A DNA stretch of 64,000 bases, taken from the NCBI GenBank assembly GCA_030831165.1, contig JAURLP010000010.1, forward strand, positions 1-64,000, in the 5' to 3' direction. The translations under genes were made by a program, and so were the position numbers. Under the pieces are notes generated by a model, which did not search any database, was not told where the DNA came from, and saw only the letters and a list, made by a program, of their open reading frames with translations. This document shows, piece after piece, positions 19,318-28,773 of the stretch (position 1 is the stretch's first letter; every line of letters begins with the position of its first letter). This DNA comes from Gammaproteobacteria bacterium (GTDB taxonomy: Bacteria; Pseudomonadota; Gammaproteobacteria; Pseudomonadales; Pseudohongiellaceae).

Positions 19318-20526
19318 TTAATTAATTGCATTGATAAGTGCTGGCTGAACTTGCGTTTGTACTAATGTGCTATTTAAAGGATTTTCCAAGCGTGTCAATA
19401 TAACCTGATCTCCAGTTTCCAGACCGCCCCTGATGTAAACCTCATCTCCATTACTGGTGATTACGTCTACAGTTCTGGCACGTAGTCTGTTTTCCTGATC
19501 GGCAACCCAGACGAGATCATTTGCCTGTAATGTGTGCCGTGGCAGCACCACTACATCTTCCAGCAACTGACCCTGTATTTCAGCATTGACATAGGTACCA
19601 ATGCGCAAAGGTTCATCATGTTCCATGCTGTAAAGATTATATGGATCACTGACTTGAACAACGCTAAATAAGACCCTTGTAAGGGTGTCCAGAACACCTT
19701 CAGTGCGACTGAGGTGTCCGGTCCAATGATAAATCCTGTCTCCAATTTCACTCACTAATTCCACTTCCGGGCCTGAGTTGTAGTAGTCATCGTTATTACT
19801 AAATTCCTGTATGCTGGAAGGGAGGTCCAGGTATTGAATTTTATTTTCAGGTATTGGCAGTCTTACTTCGGCATAATCGATTGCAAAAATTTCAGCAATC
19901 GCTGAACCAGTGCTGACAAATTGGCCGATGTCAGTATTCTTGGCAGATACCAGCCCATCATATGGCGCAATAATTGATGTTTTAGCCAAATCAGCACGAG
20001 ATTTTTCAAGATCGCTTTCTGCTGATGCAAGACGGGCTTCTGCTTCTTCCAGCTGCGGTTTGCGCAGGTACAGATCTCTGGCGCGGATTTGGCTACGCTG
20101 TTGCTCTGACATCCTGTCCCACTCGCGTTGGGCAACATCAGCCTGGCCACGTTCCTGCTCCAGCAAGCTGCGCGCAGTAGCGACTGAAGCGGCGTCCCGG
20201 CTAAGGGCAGCACGGTAATTCTGATCATCCAGCTTTAGCAAGACATCACCGGAACGGAAGAAGCCGCCAGCGACAAAAGCCGGCGAGACCTCAATAACGC
20301 GACCGGAGACTTCAGAAACAATATTGGTTCGTGTGCGTGGTTCAACAGTTCCTTGTGAAGAAACAGTGATATAAGTATCGCTAACCTGAGGTAGCATGAC
20401 CTCTACCAGTATGTTTGCTTCACTCAACTCTTCCTGTGCGGGTTGTTCGCGATTGGCAACAAGTGCCACAGTGACGGCGATAGAGCCAACAATGATGATG
20501 ATTGGTAACATTATTCTGAGAAGCAT
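19318..20526 (-). CDS. RND efflux periplasmic adaptor subunit (membrane fusion protein)
   Basis: A 402-residue HlyD/AcrA-type adaptor that bridges the RND pump and an outer-membrane channel. One N-terminal membrane anchor (about 5-23), a lipoyl-like half motif (VSSQGTVEPRTRTNIVSEVSGRV), an alpha-helical hairpin rich in Arg, Glu and Ala (about 108-172), the second lipoyl half (TSIIAPYDGLVSAKNTDIGQFVSTG) and beta-barrel domains follow in order. It is first in a probable operon with the permease and the glycosyltransferase-like gene. Confidence 0.95.
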   Translation of the reverse strand: MLLRIMLPIIIIVGSIAVTVALVANREQPAQEELSEANILVEVMLPQVSDTYITVSSQGTVEPRTRTNIVSEVSGRVIEVSPAFVAGGFFRSGDVLLKLDDQNYRAALSRDAASVATARSLLEQERGQADVAQREWDRMSEQQRSQIRARDLYLRKPQLEEAEARLASAESDLEKSRADLAKTSIIAPYDGLVSAKNTDIGQFVSTGSAIAEIFAIDYAEVRLPIPENKIQYLDLPSSIQEFSNNDDYYNSGPEVELVSEIGDRIYHWTGHLSRTEGVLDTLTRVLFSVVQVSDPYNLYSMEHDEPLRIGTYVNAEIQGQLLEDVVVLPRHTLQANDLVWVADQENRLRARTVDVITSNGDEVYIRGGLETGDQVILTRLENPLNSTLVQTQVQPALINAIN

Positions 20527-20679
20527 ATTATTTTAGTTGTCCCTAATTTAAAAAAGGCTTGCTCCAATTCTGCATATTATATGCCAATACTTATATAGCA
20601 CTTAAAAAAGCAGATCATTGAAAGCGTTTAGGGTACTCGCAGGATAGTTTTACAGCAAATTTTAGAAGATTATTTTGGC

Positions 20680-21255
20680 CTAATGTAATGCGGGCCTGTC
20701 TGGTAATTGCCGGACAATATTGGCTTCGATCTCCAATAGTTCAGCAAGCCTGGTAGAGATTCTGGCACCATCACAATGCTGTTCTGCCAATGTTAGGAAT
20801 AATCGATAATGTTGATTCTCTGATTCAGCAATTGATGTGTAAAAAGTCTTCAATCGCCCGTCTGGCAGGGCATTGGCTATAATGCCGAAACGCTCAGCAC
20901 CACGCGCCTCAACAATACTGGCGATTAATAATCTATCCAGCAAGTAGGCCTCTTTACCCTGATCCATGGCTTTATGAAGTTGATTAATATAATGATCTTT
21001 TTGGTCTGCGCCAGCCTGTAATCCTTTATTTATAAGTAGTTCCATCACATCACGAAAATGGCTGAGTTCTTCAATTGCCAGGTCCAGCATCGCTTTAACC
21101 AGTATTGGTTTATCGGGATAGTGAGAGATCATGGAAATTGCCATACCGGAGGCTTTCTTCTCGCAACTGGCATGGTCAACCAGAAACTGGTCGAAATCAC
21201 CAAGTACAGTCTCCAGCCAGGAATCTGGGCTGCTCTGCTTTAGCTTGAAATCCAT
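20680..21255 (-). CDS. miaE: tRNA-(ms2io6A)-hydroxylase
   Basis: Non-heme di-iron oxygenase that hydroxylates ms2i6A37 in tRNA to ms2io6A37. The 191-residue protein has a ferritin-like helical bundle with the carboxylate/histidine ligands in AIEELSHFRDVM, VEARGAERF and AESENQHYRLFL. It needs oxygen, so it implies aerobic growth. The gene starts 7 bp after the desaturase stop, so the two oxygen-dependent di-iron enzymes probably share a transcript. It completes the pathway with MiaB, encoded at 4316-5638. Confidence 0.95.
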   Translation of the reverse strand: MDFKLKQSSPDSWLETVLGDFDQFLVDHASCEKKASGMAISMISHYPDKPILVKAMLDLAIEELSHFRDVMELLINKGLQAGADQKDHYINQLHKAMDQGKEAYLLDRLLIASIVEARGAERFGIIANALPDGRLKTFYTSIAESENQHYRLFLTLAEQHCDGARISTRLAELLEIEANIVRQLPDRPALH

Positions 21256-21262
21256 AAATGAT

Positions 21263-22423
21263 TTAAATAGCGTGCGAAGGCGAAAGCATCGAAAAATCGT
21301 TTAATAATGCTTTCCAGCTTTTACGCTGGTTGCGCAGGCGAATTTTTAGCTCGTTATAACGTCGTTGTAAGTGGGCTGCATCCATTTCATGAAATTTATC
21401 CTGTAGCATCCTTGATTCTTTCTCATACCATTGCTGTCTAAGTTCTGCCCAATGATTCAGGGTTTTTAGTAGATTATGGTATTCCGACTCAAGTTGTTTA
21501 CGCCACAAGGCTGGATCAATCAGTTTTTCACATTTAGCCATCGCATTGCGATATTGCACCTCTATGCGAGTTCTTTCCTGGCGCCAGCTGGAACAGGTAC
21601 GCAGATTTGAAGTAAGTTTTAACCAGGAGCAGAATTTAATGAACCATTTTGTTGGATCATAGTGATACCACTTGACCCCATTTCGGTAGTCCCAGGCAAA
21701 AGTGTGATGATAGTTGTGATAACCCTCTCCATAAGTTAACAAGGCAATGAAACTATTATCACGTGCTGTCTGATTGGGATCATATGGGCGAGATCCCCAG
21801 ATATGTGCAGCTGAATTAATCAAATAGGTGAAGTGTTGGCTTAGCACCAGACGCAAAAAACCAAGCAATAATAAGGATCCCCAAATGTCCCCATTAATAT
21901 AGCCCAGTAAGATTGGAAGGCCTATATTCATGAGCAGTGTTAAGGGCAGATAATATTTTTTTTGCCAAACTAATACCGGTTCTTTATACAGGTCATCGAC
22001 ATTACTCAGGTCATCTTTAACGCTCTCATATTCTCGGATCATCCAACCAAAATGGGAGTACCAGAAGCCAAGTCCTGCTGAATAGGGATCCTTGTCATTA
22101 TCATCAACATAGAGGTGGTGACGGCGATGGTCTGAAGCCCAAACAATACAATGATTTTGCAGGGCACATGCCCCTCCCAGAGCAAATAAAACCTTAAGTA
22201 CAGGGTGTGCCTTATAAGCTTTATGTGACCAGAGGCGGTGGTAACCCGCTGTAATCGACATTTCACAAAAGCTAAGTAGGATAAAAAACCATACCCATTC
22301 AAACAAGTCATATCCATGTGTAAGGCCGTACCAGGGGACCAGGATTATTGCGATTAGTGGAGGAAGGCCTAGAACGAGGAGATTGGTCCATATAATGGGT
22401 GGTTTTTCGGAAGAAAACTGCAT
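21263..22423 (-). CDS. Acyl-CoA / fatty acid desaturase with C-terminal helical extension
   Basis: Integral-membrane di-iron desaturase, delta-9 type. The three histidine boxes are HRLWSH (62-67), HRRHH (99-103) and HNYHH (236-240), between four hydrophobic stretches. After about residue 280 comes a polar, strongly helical tail of roughly 100 residues rich in Arg, Glu, Gln and Leu that resembles a coiled coil. I choose the ATG at 22423 because AAGG lies at proper distance; a GTG two codons earlier overlaps that site. It is co-directional with miaE downstream. Confidence 0.92.
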   Translation of the reverse strand: MQFSSEKPPIIWTNLLVLGLPPLIAIILVPWYGLTHGYDLFEWVWFFILLSFCEMSITAGYHRLWSHKAYKAHPVLKVLFALGGACALQNHCIVWASDHRRHHLYVDDNDKDPYSAGLGFWYSHFGWMIREYESVKDDLSNVDDLYKEPVLVWQKKYYLPLTLLMNIGLPILLGYINGDIWGSLLLLGFLRLVLSQHFTYLINSAAHIWGSRPYDPNQTARDNSFIALLTYGEGYHNYHHTFAWDYRNGVKWYHYDPTKWFIKFCSWLKLTSNLRTCSSWRQERTRIEVQYRNAMAKCEKLIDPALWRKQLESEYHNLLKTLNHWAELRQQWYEKESRMLQDKFHEMDAAHLQRRYNELKIRLRNQRKSWKALLNDFSMLSPSHAI

Positions 22424-22535
22424 GCTCACCTTAAAGTCGTGGTTTAATTCTATTTAGGGATTATTAAACAAAAATCACCCAAGAGTAAAATCCAAATAAG
22501 AAAATTGTTAAGTAGTCACTTTATAAAGAGGGCTT

Positions 22536-22745
22536 ATGCAAGACGAATTAATAGAACTTCAAAGTAAACTAAGCTTCCAGGAACAAACACTCTTTGAGTT
22601 AAACAGTGCATTAGTCAGTCAACAGCAACAAATTGACAGCCTGCAACTACAGATTAAATTGCTTGAAGACAGGCTTGCTGAACTAGAAGGGCAAGCCCTA
22701 CCAGCATCAGGCGAAGGGCAGCATGAAAAGCCGCCCCATTATTGA
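22536..22745 (+). CDS. slyX: SlyX family protein
   Basis: A 69-residue protein that is almost entirely a heptad-patterned coiled coil (residues 1-52: LIELQSKLSFQEQTLFEL), ending in a Pro- and His-containing tail HEKPPHY. Length, composition and the terminal PPHY are typical of SlyX. Function is unknown. It is preceded by AGAGGG and a good ATG at 22536. Confidence 0.88.
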   Translation: MQDELIELQSKLSFQEQTLFELNSALVSQQQQIDSLQLQIKLLEDRLAELEGQALPASGEGQHEKPPHY

Positions 22746-22783
22746 TCTTCTAAAAAAGAATTAAGCCTTGTTTGCCGCAGAAT

Positions 22784-23209
22784 CTATTTTATAGGGCTGA
22801 CATCTTCAGCCTGCAGGCCTTTATCACCATTAGTGACAGCAAATTCGACTTTGTCTCCTTCTTGTAGAACTCGATGGCCCTTGCCTGCGATAGAGCGGAA
22901 ATGAACAAATATATCTTCACCGCTTTCTCTCGTGACAAAGCCATAGCCCTTACTGGCACTAAACCATTTCACAGATCCGACCTCTTTAGGTCCGAGGTCT
23001 TTTTTATGTTTTCTGCTGCGTCTGGGTTTTTTTTCCGAGGGCTCAGAACGCGGACGAACAATCCAAAAAGTAGTCAGGCAGCCGCTGATAAGTGCTATAC
23101 AAAAATAGGCAATTACAGCAGGGAACAAGCTGTCAAAATTAACAAGATATGCAAGAAAACTAAGCACTACTGCAACAATAAATGAAGCAAGAAAAATTTT
23201 AATATTCAT
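22784..23209 (-). CDS. Membrane-anchored cold-shock domain protein
   Basis: A 141-residue fusion. Two hydrophobic segments (about 4-24 and 28-50) are followed by a basic linker (KKPRRSRKHKKD), then a complete cold-shock domain (about 76-141). The RNA-binding motifs are KGYGFV (87-92) and IFVHF (100-104). The CSD should face the cytosol and bind single-stranded nucleic acid at the membrane. Anchored CSD proteins occur in some Proteobacteria, often with DUF1294, but here the membrane part follows no family I recognise. It is divergent from efpL. Confidence 0.88.
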   Translation of the reverse strand: MNIKIFLASFIVAVVLSFLAYLVNFDSLFPAVIAYFCIALISGCLTTFWIVRPRSEPSEKKPRRSRKHKKDLGPKEVGSVKWFSASKGYGFVTRESGEDIFVHFRSIAGKGHRVLQEGDKVEFAVTNGDKGLQAEDVSPIK

Positions 23210-23484
23210 AAGTAACCGTATTTTTATTATAAAAAAAGATGTTGTTAAGAACTTGTTAAAAGGATTGCAGTGCCAAAAATTAAAAATGAACTTTTGAAGA
23301 AGTTGTCTAAAAGTGCACTGAAATCGCGCATGGATAATAACATTAATACTTGATTGGATTAAAGTTTCATAAAGGCTATATGTTAGAATATTGTTGCTTT
23401 CTATGGGCTAAGGCCCCTTGAGGCAATGCCTTAAAAGTCAAGCATGTTTCAAAGTGATGCCAGTGTAATCTCGGAGCTAGTCAG

Positions 23485-24051
23485 ATGCCAAAAGCAAGCG
23501 AATTAAAAAAAGGGATGGTTGTAGATATTAATGGCGTACCCCATGCTGTAAAGCAATTGGAAGCTAAAAGCCCATCCTCCCGCGGTGCGTCGACCATATA
23601 TAAGGTGCGTTTCACAAATTTGTTAACAAAGCAGAAGCTCGATGAATCCTATAAGGGAGATGATTTATTACAGGAAGCTGACTGCATTCGAGTCCCCATA
23701 CAGTTTTCATATCAGGATGGTGATAACACCATATTCATGAATTCAGAAGATTATTCACAATATGAAGTTAGTGCCCGTGATCTGGAAGACCAGCTTGGCT
23801 ATATCTCTGAAGATACTGAAGGAATGATCGCCTTACTGATGGATGGTAAATTACTGAGTGTTGAATTACCGCAATCAGTGAATATGGAAATTATTGAAAC
23901 ACCACCAGCGATCAAGGGGGCATCTGCTTCGGCCAGAACCAAGCCAGCCAAATTAAGCAGTGGTATTGAGGTGCAGGTACCAGAATATCTGGAGCAGGGT
24001 GAAATAATTAAAGTGAACACTTCCACCGGCAAATTCATGTCTCGCGCATAG
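23485..24051 (+). CDS. efpL: Elongation factor P-like protein EfpL (YeiP)
   Basis: A paralogue of EF-P that relieves ribosome stalling. The 188 residues show the KOW, OB and C-terminal domains in order. The tip of the first domain reads SPSSRGAST, with Arg33 in place of the lysine modified in EF-P, which separates EfpL/YeiP from EF-P proper. GGAG lies before the ATG. A strong hairpin terminator follows at 24083-24133. Confidence 0.95.
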   Translation: MPKASELKKGMVVDINGVPHAVKQLEAKSPSSRGASTIYKVRFTNLLTKQKLDESYKGDDLLQEADCIRVPIQFSYQDGDNTIFMNSEDYSQYEVSARDLEDQLGYISEDTEGMIALLMDGKLLSVELPQSVNMEIIETPPAIKGASASARTKPAKLSSGIEVQVPEYLEQGEIIKVNTSTGKFMSRA

Positions 24052-24082
24052 CTACTACACTTGCTAATACGTCGTTGAAAGT

Positions 24083-24133
24083 AAAATTTATATCGGTTGC
24101 TTACTGGCTTGTAAGCATCCTTATAAATTTTTT
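24083..24133 (+). terminator. Terminator of efpL
   Basis: A long hairpin with an inner stem TGCTTAC/GTAAGCA (24098-24104 and 24111-24117) and an outer AT-rich stem formed by AAAATTTATA and TATAAATTTTTT. The T-rich right arm ends the structure. It lies 31 bp after the efpL stop and, being nearly symmetric, may also serve valS on the other strand. Confidence 0.75.
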
Positions 24134-24213
24134 ACTCTAACACCAGAAAATAAAAAGCAAAGATCCAAGGCTGAGAAAGACAGTCTAATCTGTTTGTAAA
24201 ATAAAAAAGGAGG

Positions 24214-26997
24214 CTAAAGGTTTTGAATTTTAACCAGTTGGTCTTTTAATTGATGCAGTGAATTTTCAGCTTTATCGAGTTTTTCTTTTTCCTTATTAAC
24301 AACTTCTTTCGGCGCATTAGCGACAAACTTTTCATTCCCCAGTTTGCCAGAGAGTTTGTTTATCTCTATATCCAGCTTGCTAATTTCCTTATTCAGTCTT
24401 TCTATTTCAGCGTCCAGATCAATTAAACCAGCCATGGGGACAAGCACTTCCATATCGCCAACCAACTGGGTGGATGCAAGTGGAGCATCTTCAGGATTAT
24501 CTAGCCAGCTAATGGAATCAAGCTTGGCAAGTTTAGTCAGGAACTGAGAGTTGGTTTTCAGATATTGCCGGTCGGCTTCTTTACCCTTACTCAGAATAAC
24601 GGGAATTGCCTTGGCCGGGGAGATATTCATTTCACCTCTGATATTTCTGATTGCAACGATGACGCCCTTAACCCATTCTATTTCAGCATCGACACCAGCG
24701 TCGATTACAGAACTTTCTTGCGCAGGATAGGGCTGAAGCATGATAGATTCGCCCTGGATATTGAGCATAGGTGCTACTTTTTGCCATATTTCTTCAGTGA
24801 TAAATGGTAGGAAGGGATGGGCAAGTCGCAGGCTTTGCTCAAGGACATTTAATAAGGTGAAGCGTGTGGCATTCTTTTGCTCAAGGGTGGCGTTATCGTC
24901 CCAGAGTACAGGTTTGGATAGCTCCAGATACCAGTCACAATATTCATTCCAGAAGAAATCATAAATTGCCTGGCTAACCAGGTCGAAGCGATAAGTCTCC
25001 ATACCCAGTTCAACTTTTTGCAAGGTCTTTTGGAAACAGGATTGGATCCACAAGTCTGCTTGAGAATAATCTTCAATTTTCTCGGGTTTAGTTGGAATCT
25101 GTTCTTCGGTGTTCATGAAAACATAGCGTGAAGCATTCCAGATTTTGTTGCAGAAATTTCGAAAACCCTCCATGCGACCCATATCAAAATTGATATCACG
25201 GCCTGTGCTGGCTAAAGAATAAAAGGTATAACGCAGGGCATCAGTGCCGTGTGCAGCAATGCCATCCGGAAAGTTTTTACGAGTGGCTTTTTCAATTTTC
25301 TGAGCCAGCTGGGGTTGCATCATGCTGTCAGTTTGTTTGGCCAACAGAGCATCGAGTTCTATGCCGTCTATGAGATCGATAGGGTCAAGAATATTGCCTT
25401 TGGATTTTGACATCTTCTGACCTTCGCTGTCACGGATCAGCCCTGTGATATAAATTTTTCTAAAGGGGATCTGGCCTGTAAATTTCAAAGTCATCATGAT
25501 CATTCTGGCAACCCAGAAGAAAATAATATCGAAGCCAGTGACCAATACATCCGTAGGATGAAAGGTCTTTAATTCTTCGGTATCTTTCGGCCAGCCCAGA
25601 GTTGAAAAAGTCCATAAAGCTGAAGAGAACCAGGTGTCCAACACATCGGGATCCTGACTCAGTTCAAGCTCAGCATCCAGTTTATATTTTTCACGTACCG
25701 AAGCTTCGTTGTGGCCGACATAAATATTGCCGTCATTGTCATACCAGGCAGGAATACGATGTCCCCACCAGAGCTGACGGCTAATACACCAGTCCTGAAT
25801 GTCACGCATCCAGGAAAAATATGTGTTTTCCCAGTTTTTAGGCACGAATTCAATGTCGCCATTTTCGACAGCGGCAATGGCCGGCTTGGCAAGCTCCTCA
25901 ATAGCGACATACCATTGGTTCGTCAGGTAAGGTTCTATCACTACGCCACTGCGATCACCCCGTGGTACCTTTAGTTTGTGTGGTTCAATTTTCTCCAGTA
26001 AACCAGCTGCTTCTATATCAATAACAATTTGCTTACGGGCTTCGAATCGATCCATACCCTGATAAGCGCCAGGGGCATTTTCATTAATGGCAGCATCATG
26101 TGTGAAGATGTTTATCAACGGCAACTCATGACGTTTCCCAATTTCATAGTCATTGTAGTCGTGAGCCGGGGTGATTTTTACACAACCAGTACCAAACTCT
26201 GGGTCAACATAATCATCTGCAATGATAGGAATTTGCCTATCGCATAAGGGTAATTCGACATGTTTTCCGATTAGGTTTTTGTAACGGTCATCATCCGGGT
26301 GTACAGCCAAGGCCGTATCTCCCAACATGGTTTCAGGCCGTGTTGTTGCAATCACAATATGGTCTTTTCCGTCAGCCGTTAAATCACCATTCGCCAACGG
26401 ATATCGAAAATACCAGAAGGAACCATTTTCTTCTTCACTGATGACTTCAAGATCAGAAATTGCCGTATGGAGTTTGGAGTCCCAGTTAACCAGGCGGTTA
26501 CCGCGATAGATCAACCCTTCGTCATAAAGACGAATGAACACTTCCTCAACGGCAGCCGAAAGCCCTTCATCCATGGTAAAGCGTTCACGATTCCAATCGA
26601 CAGACACACCAAGTCGGCGCATTTGTCTGGTAATGGTGTCACCTGATTCCTGTTTCCAGTCCCAGACTTTTTCAACAAATTTTTCTCGGCCAAGATCATG
26701 CTTGCTGAGACCCTTGGCTTGCAGTTGTCTCTCCACTACCATTTGGGTGGCGATACCGGCATGATCTGTGCCGACTTGCCATAGAGTATTTTTCCCTTGC
26801 ATGCGCTGGTATCGAGTCATGGCGTCCATAATGGATTGCTGAAAACCATGCCCCATATGCAAACTGCCAGTAACATTAGGTGGGGGGATCATGATGCAAT
26901 AAGCATCGCCTTGGCCTGATGGTGCAAAATAACCACGCTCTTCCCAAGTCTTATACCAGGAGGCTTCTATTTGCTGGGGTTGGTAGGTCTTATCCAT
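24214..26997 (-). CDS. valS: Valyl-tRNA synthetase
   Basis: Class I aminoacyl-tRNA synthetase charging tRNA-Val, 927 residues. The HIGH-type motif is HMGH (47-50) in [13 protein letters not shown], and the KMSKS motif appears as [10 protein letters not shown]. The editing domain, anticodon-binding region and the C-terminal coiled-coil tail (about 860-927, [20 protein letters not shown]) are all present. In many gammaproteobacteria valS follows holC and pepA; here holC-pepA are 10 kb away. A TATAAT box lies 30 bp upstream of the start. Confidence 0.98.
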   Translation of the reverse strand: MDKTYQPQQIEASWYKTWEERGYFAPSGQGDAYCIMIPPPNVTGSLHMGHGFQQSIMDAMTRYQRMQGKNTLWQVGTDHAGIATQMVVERQLQAKGLSKHDLGREKFVEKVWDWKQESGDTITRQMRRLGVSVDWNRERFTMDEGLSAAVEEVFIRLYDEGLIYRGNRLVNWDSKLHTAISDLEVISEEENGSFWYFRYPLANGDLTADGKDHIVIATTRPETMLGDTALAVHPDDDRYKNLIGKHVELPLCDRQIPIIADDYVDPEFGTGCVKITPAHDYNDYEIGKRHELPLINIFTHDAAINENAPGAYQGMDRFEARKQIVIDIEAAGLLEKIEPHKLKVPRGDRSGVVIEPYLTNQWYVAIEELAKPAIAAVENGDIEFVPKNWENTYFSWMRDIQDWCISRQLWWGHRIPAWYDNDGNIYVGHNEASVREKYKLDAELELSQDPDVLDTWFSSALWTFSTLGWPKDTEELKTFHPTDVLVTGFDIIFFWVARMIMMTLKFTGQIPFRKIYITGLIRDSEGQKMSKSKGNILDPIDLIDGIELDALLAKQTDSMMQPQLAQKIEKATRKNFPDGIAAHGTDALRYTFYSLASTGRDINFDMGRMEGFRNFCNKIWNASRYVFMNTEEQIPTKPEKIEDYSQADLWIQSCFQKTLQKVELGMETYRFDLVSQAIYDFFWNEYCDWYLELSKPVLWDDNATLEQKNATRFTLLNVLEQSLRLAHPFLPFITEEIWQKVAPMLNIQGESIMLQPYPAQESSVIDAGVDAEIEWVKGVIVAIRNIRGEMNISPAKAIPVILSKGKEADRQYLKTNSQFLTKLAKLDSISWLDNPEDAPLASTQLVGDMEVLVPMAGLIDLDAEIERLNKEISKLDIEINKLSGKLGNEKFVANAPKEVVNKEKEKLDKAENSLHQLKDQLVKIQNL

Positions 26998-27027
26998 TAC
27001 TGCTTACTGCTAGTGAGAAAGCCCAGC

Positions 27028-27056
27028 ATTATAGCGTGTTGGGTGGGTGACCCCAA
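27028..27056 (-). promoter_or_regulatory. Probable sigma-70 promoter of valS
   Basis: The minus strand carries a perfect TATAAT (27028-27033) with a 17-bp spacer to a partial -35 TTGGGG (27051-27056). Transcription would start about 25 nt before the valS ATG. Confidence 0.6.
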
Positions 27057-27060
27057 GCAA

Positions 27061-27445
27061 TCAGAACAGTTATCTGACAAAAATAAGGATTAAGGTATTT
27101 ATTGTTTTTCAAAAACAAAATGATCCAGTGCTGGGTATATCTGTGGGCTTTTTTAAGCGCTTTTCAGAAAGTTGATAAAAGACCGGTCGGACTTTGCCGG
27201 CCGGTCAATGGTTGGCAAGATCTGCTTCTATAATTTTTTAGTAAATTGGTTGCGGTTTTTCATCTGAAATTTCCGGCAATTTCCGGTAAAAAGAGATATA
27301 TGAATGCTAGATTAACAAAGCATCGTTAAAACACAGCTTAATCATAACGGTGGGAAATCAGGCTGGCTTACTTTTTAAAAGAATTTTATACTGCGCACAC
27401 AAATTCAAACCGAGTTTATAAAAGTTCTCAGGAGTATCACAGTAA
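27061..27445. other. Intergenic region between valS and the exported unknown
   Basis: No gene is seen here. It contains a GC-rich perfect-looking hairpin at 27181-27206 (10-bp arms GACCGGTCGG and CCGGCCGGTC with one G-T pair, 6-nt loop), followed on the minus strand by TTTTAT. It also contains two direct copies of AATTTCCGG at 27268-27276 and 27278-27286, spaced one helical turn apart. The hairpin could terminate a small minus-strand transcript; the repeats could be regulator half-sites. Confidence 0.5.
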
Positions 27446-28036
27446 ATGCTGGAAAATATCACAGACAGGAAAAAAATTGGGCTAGGAATTTTGCTGGCTT
27501 CTCTTGCTTGCATGGCTGCCCCAATGGCGACTGCACAGTCGGATGCCACGATTTTAACTCTTGTTCGTGCTTGTCAGAGCGTCGCTGGTCTTTCTGAGCG
27601 CCTTGCCTGCTATGATCGAGTGCTTCCGCCAGGGACTGATTCAGTCGGAGTGACTACAGAAACTCCTGCAAGGACAACAGCTCCGGTAGCAAGATCAACA
27701 GAAACAATTGATAGGAGTAATGCCAGGGTTTCAAGAGAACAGGAACTAGAATCCACAGTGGCCGAACTCGAGGAGCAGCTGGTTCGTGAAACCGGTGGAG
27801 AACCTGTAGCAAGAATAATTGAAGTCCAAAGGCCCACGGTACGTACATCCAGATTAATTGCAGAAGATGGCCGAGTTTTTGTGGAATCAATTACAACATC
27901 AATCATCAACTGGCCAGATACGCCATTCGATGTTGAAGTTAACAGAAGTATCACTGGTACTTATACGATCAGGGCGATGAACACCGCTAATGATAGAGGT
28001 CTGGGTCGTGGTTATCGTGTGGCGCTTGAAAGATAG
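27446..28036 (+). CDS. Exported protein of unknown function with ACQ/ERLACYD motif
   Basis: A 196-residue protein with a signal peptide (cleavage likely after residue 30, MATAQ). The mature start contains RACQSVAGLSERLACYDR (Cys43, Cys55), a paired-cysteine motif seen at the N-terminus of various exported proteins including VasI-like ones; I infer a disulfide. A Thr/Arg/Ser-rich linker and a short helical stretch (about 95-115) lead to a C-terminal domain without recognised motifs. No secretion genes are nearby, so no function is assigned. Confidence 0.8.
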   Translation: MLENITDRKKIGLGILLASLACMAAPMATAQSDATILTLVRACQSVAGLSERLACYDRVLPPGTDSVGVTTETPARTTAPVARSTETIDRSNARVSREQELESTVAELEEQLVRETGGEPVARIIEVQRPTVRTSRLIAEDGRVFVESITTSIINWPDTPFDVEVNRSITGTYTIRAMNTANDRGLGRGYRVALER

Positions 28037-28168
28037 CTTCACCAAAAAAACTGAATGAGCCTTTTTTGTCTGGAGACGCCAGAATCTCCACCCAGCAAAT
28101 TCAAGCTTATAGCCATTTAGTGAGTTGCGCTTAAAGAAATATCAAAACAGAAGTAAAGGATTTTCGAT

Positions 28169-28753
28169 TTAAGCGTGCAGGTCTTCAGTTAATGAAGCAA
28201 CGGTTTCAGCGGGCAGCTCAATACCTTTGACGGGCAAGTTCAGGTGATCACAGCCGGCACGTAATAACTGATTCTGTTTTAGGGCCTTAATCATTTCCTG
28301 GGTGAACTCAAAACGCATGAAATGTACGCTTGATGTTTTTTCATCATTTTCACGATCCAGATCTTCATCAGCAATGGCATAGACTTTTTCAAAGCCATCA
28401 ACCTGCAGCCAGACCTGATCTTCTACTCCAATAAGTCTAGACAGTTCAACTTTTCGAAGTTCAGCATCATCATATTCCAGCATGAAAGTCGCTTTTAAAT
28501 TACTGCCATCAGGGATAAGTGGATTGTAAGCATCTAATTCATCCTGAATACCTTCTGCTTCAAACACTTTTTCAATACGTAACATTTCCTGGATTTGATA
28601 ACGAATTGTCAGTTCATCTTCAAAATACAGTCTGGCGTGCTCGTTTAAACTTACGCGTCGATTCTTTTTATGGTTGATGACCTGAGCTTTAAATTCTTGT
28701 CTTCTCGAAGAGTATTCTTCCAGAGATAATAAATCATTTCGGGTTAGCGTCAT
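28169..28753 (-). CDS. DUF3501 family protein
   Basis: A 194-residue soluble protein matching DUF3501 (LTRNDLLSLEEYSSRRQEFK, RVSLNEHARLYFEDELTIRYQIQEM). No enzyme motif is visible. The family is commonly encoded with rubrerythrin and a heterodisulfide-reductase-like Fe-S protein, exactly the order found here (30607 to 28169 on the minus strand). I infer it acts in the same peroxide/redox unit. It starts 20 bp after the Fe-S protein gene. Confidence 0.88.
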   Translation of the reverse strand: MTLTRNDLLSLEEYSSRRQEFKAQVINHKKNRRVSLNEHARLYFEDELTIRYQIQEMLRIEKVFEAEGIQDELDAYNPLIPDGSNLKATFMLEYDDAELRKVELSRLIGVEDQVWLQVDGFEKVYAIADEDLDRENDEKTSSVHFMRFEFTQEMIKALKQNQLLRAGCDHLNLPVKGIELPAETVASLTEDLHA

Positions 28754-28773
28754 TGTTTTTCCTTACAATATAT

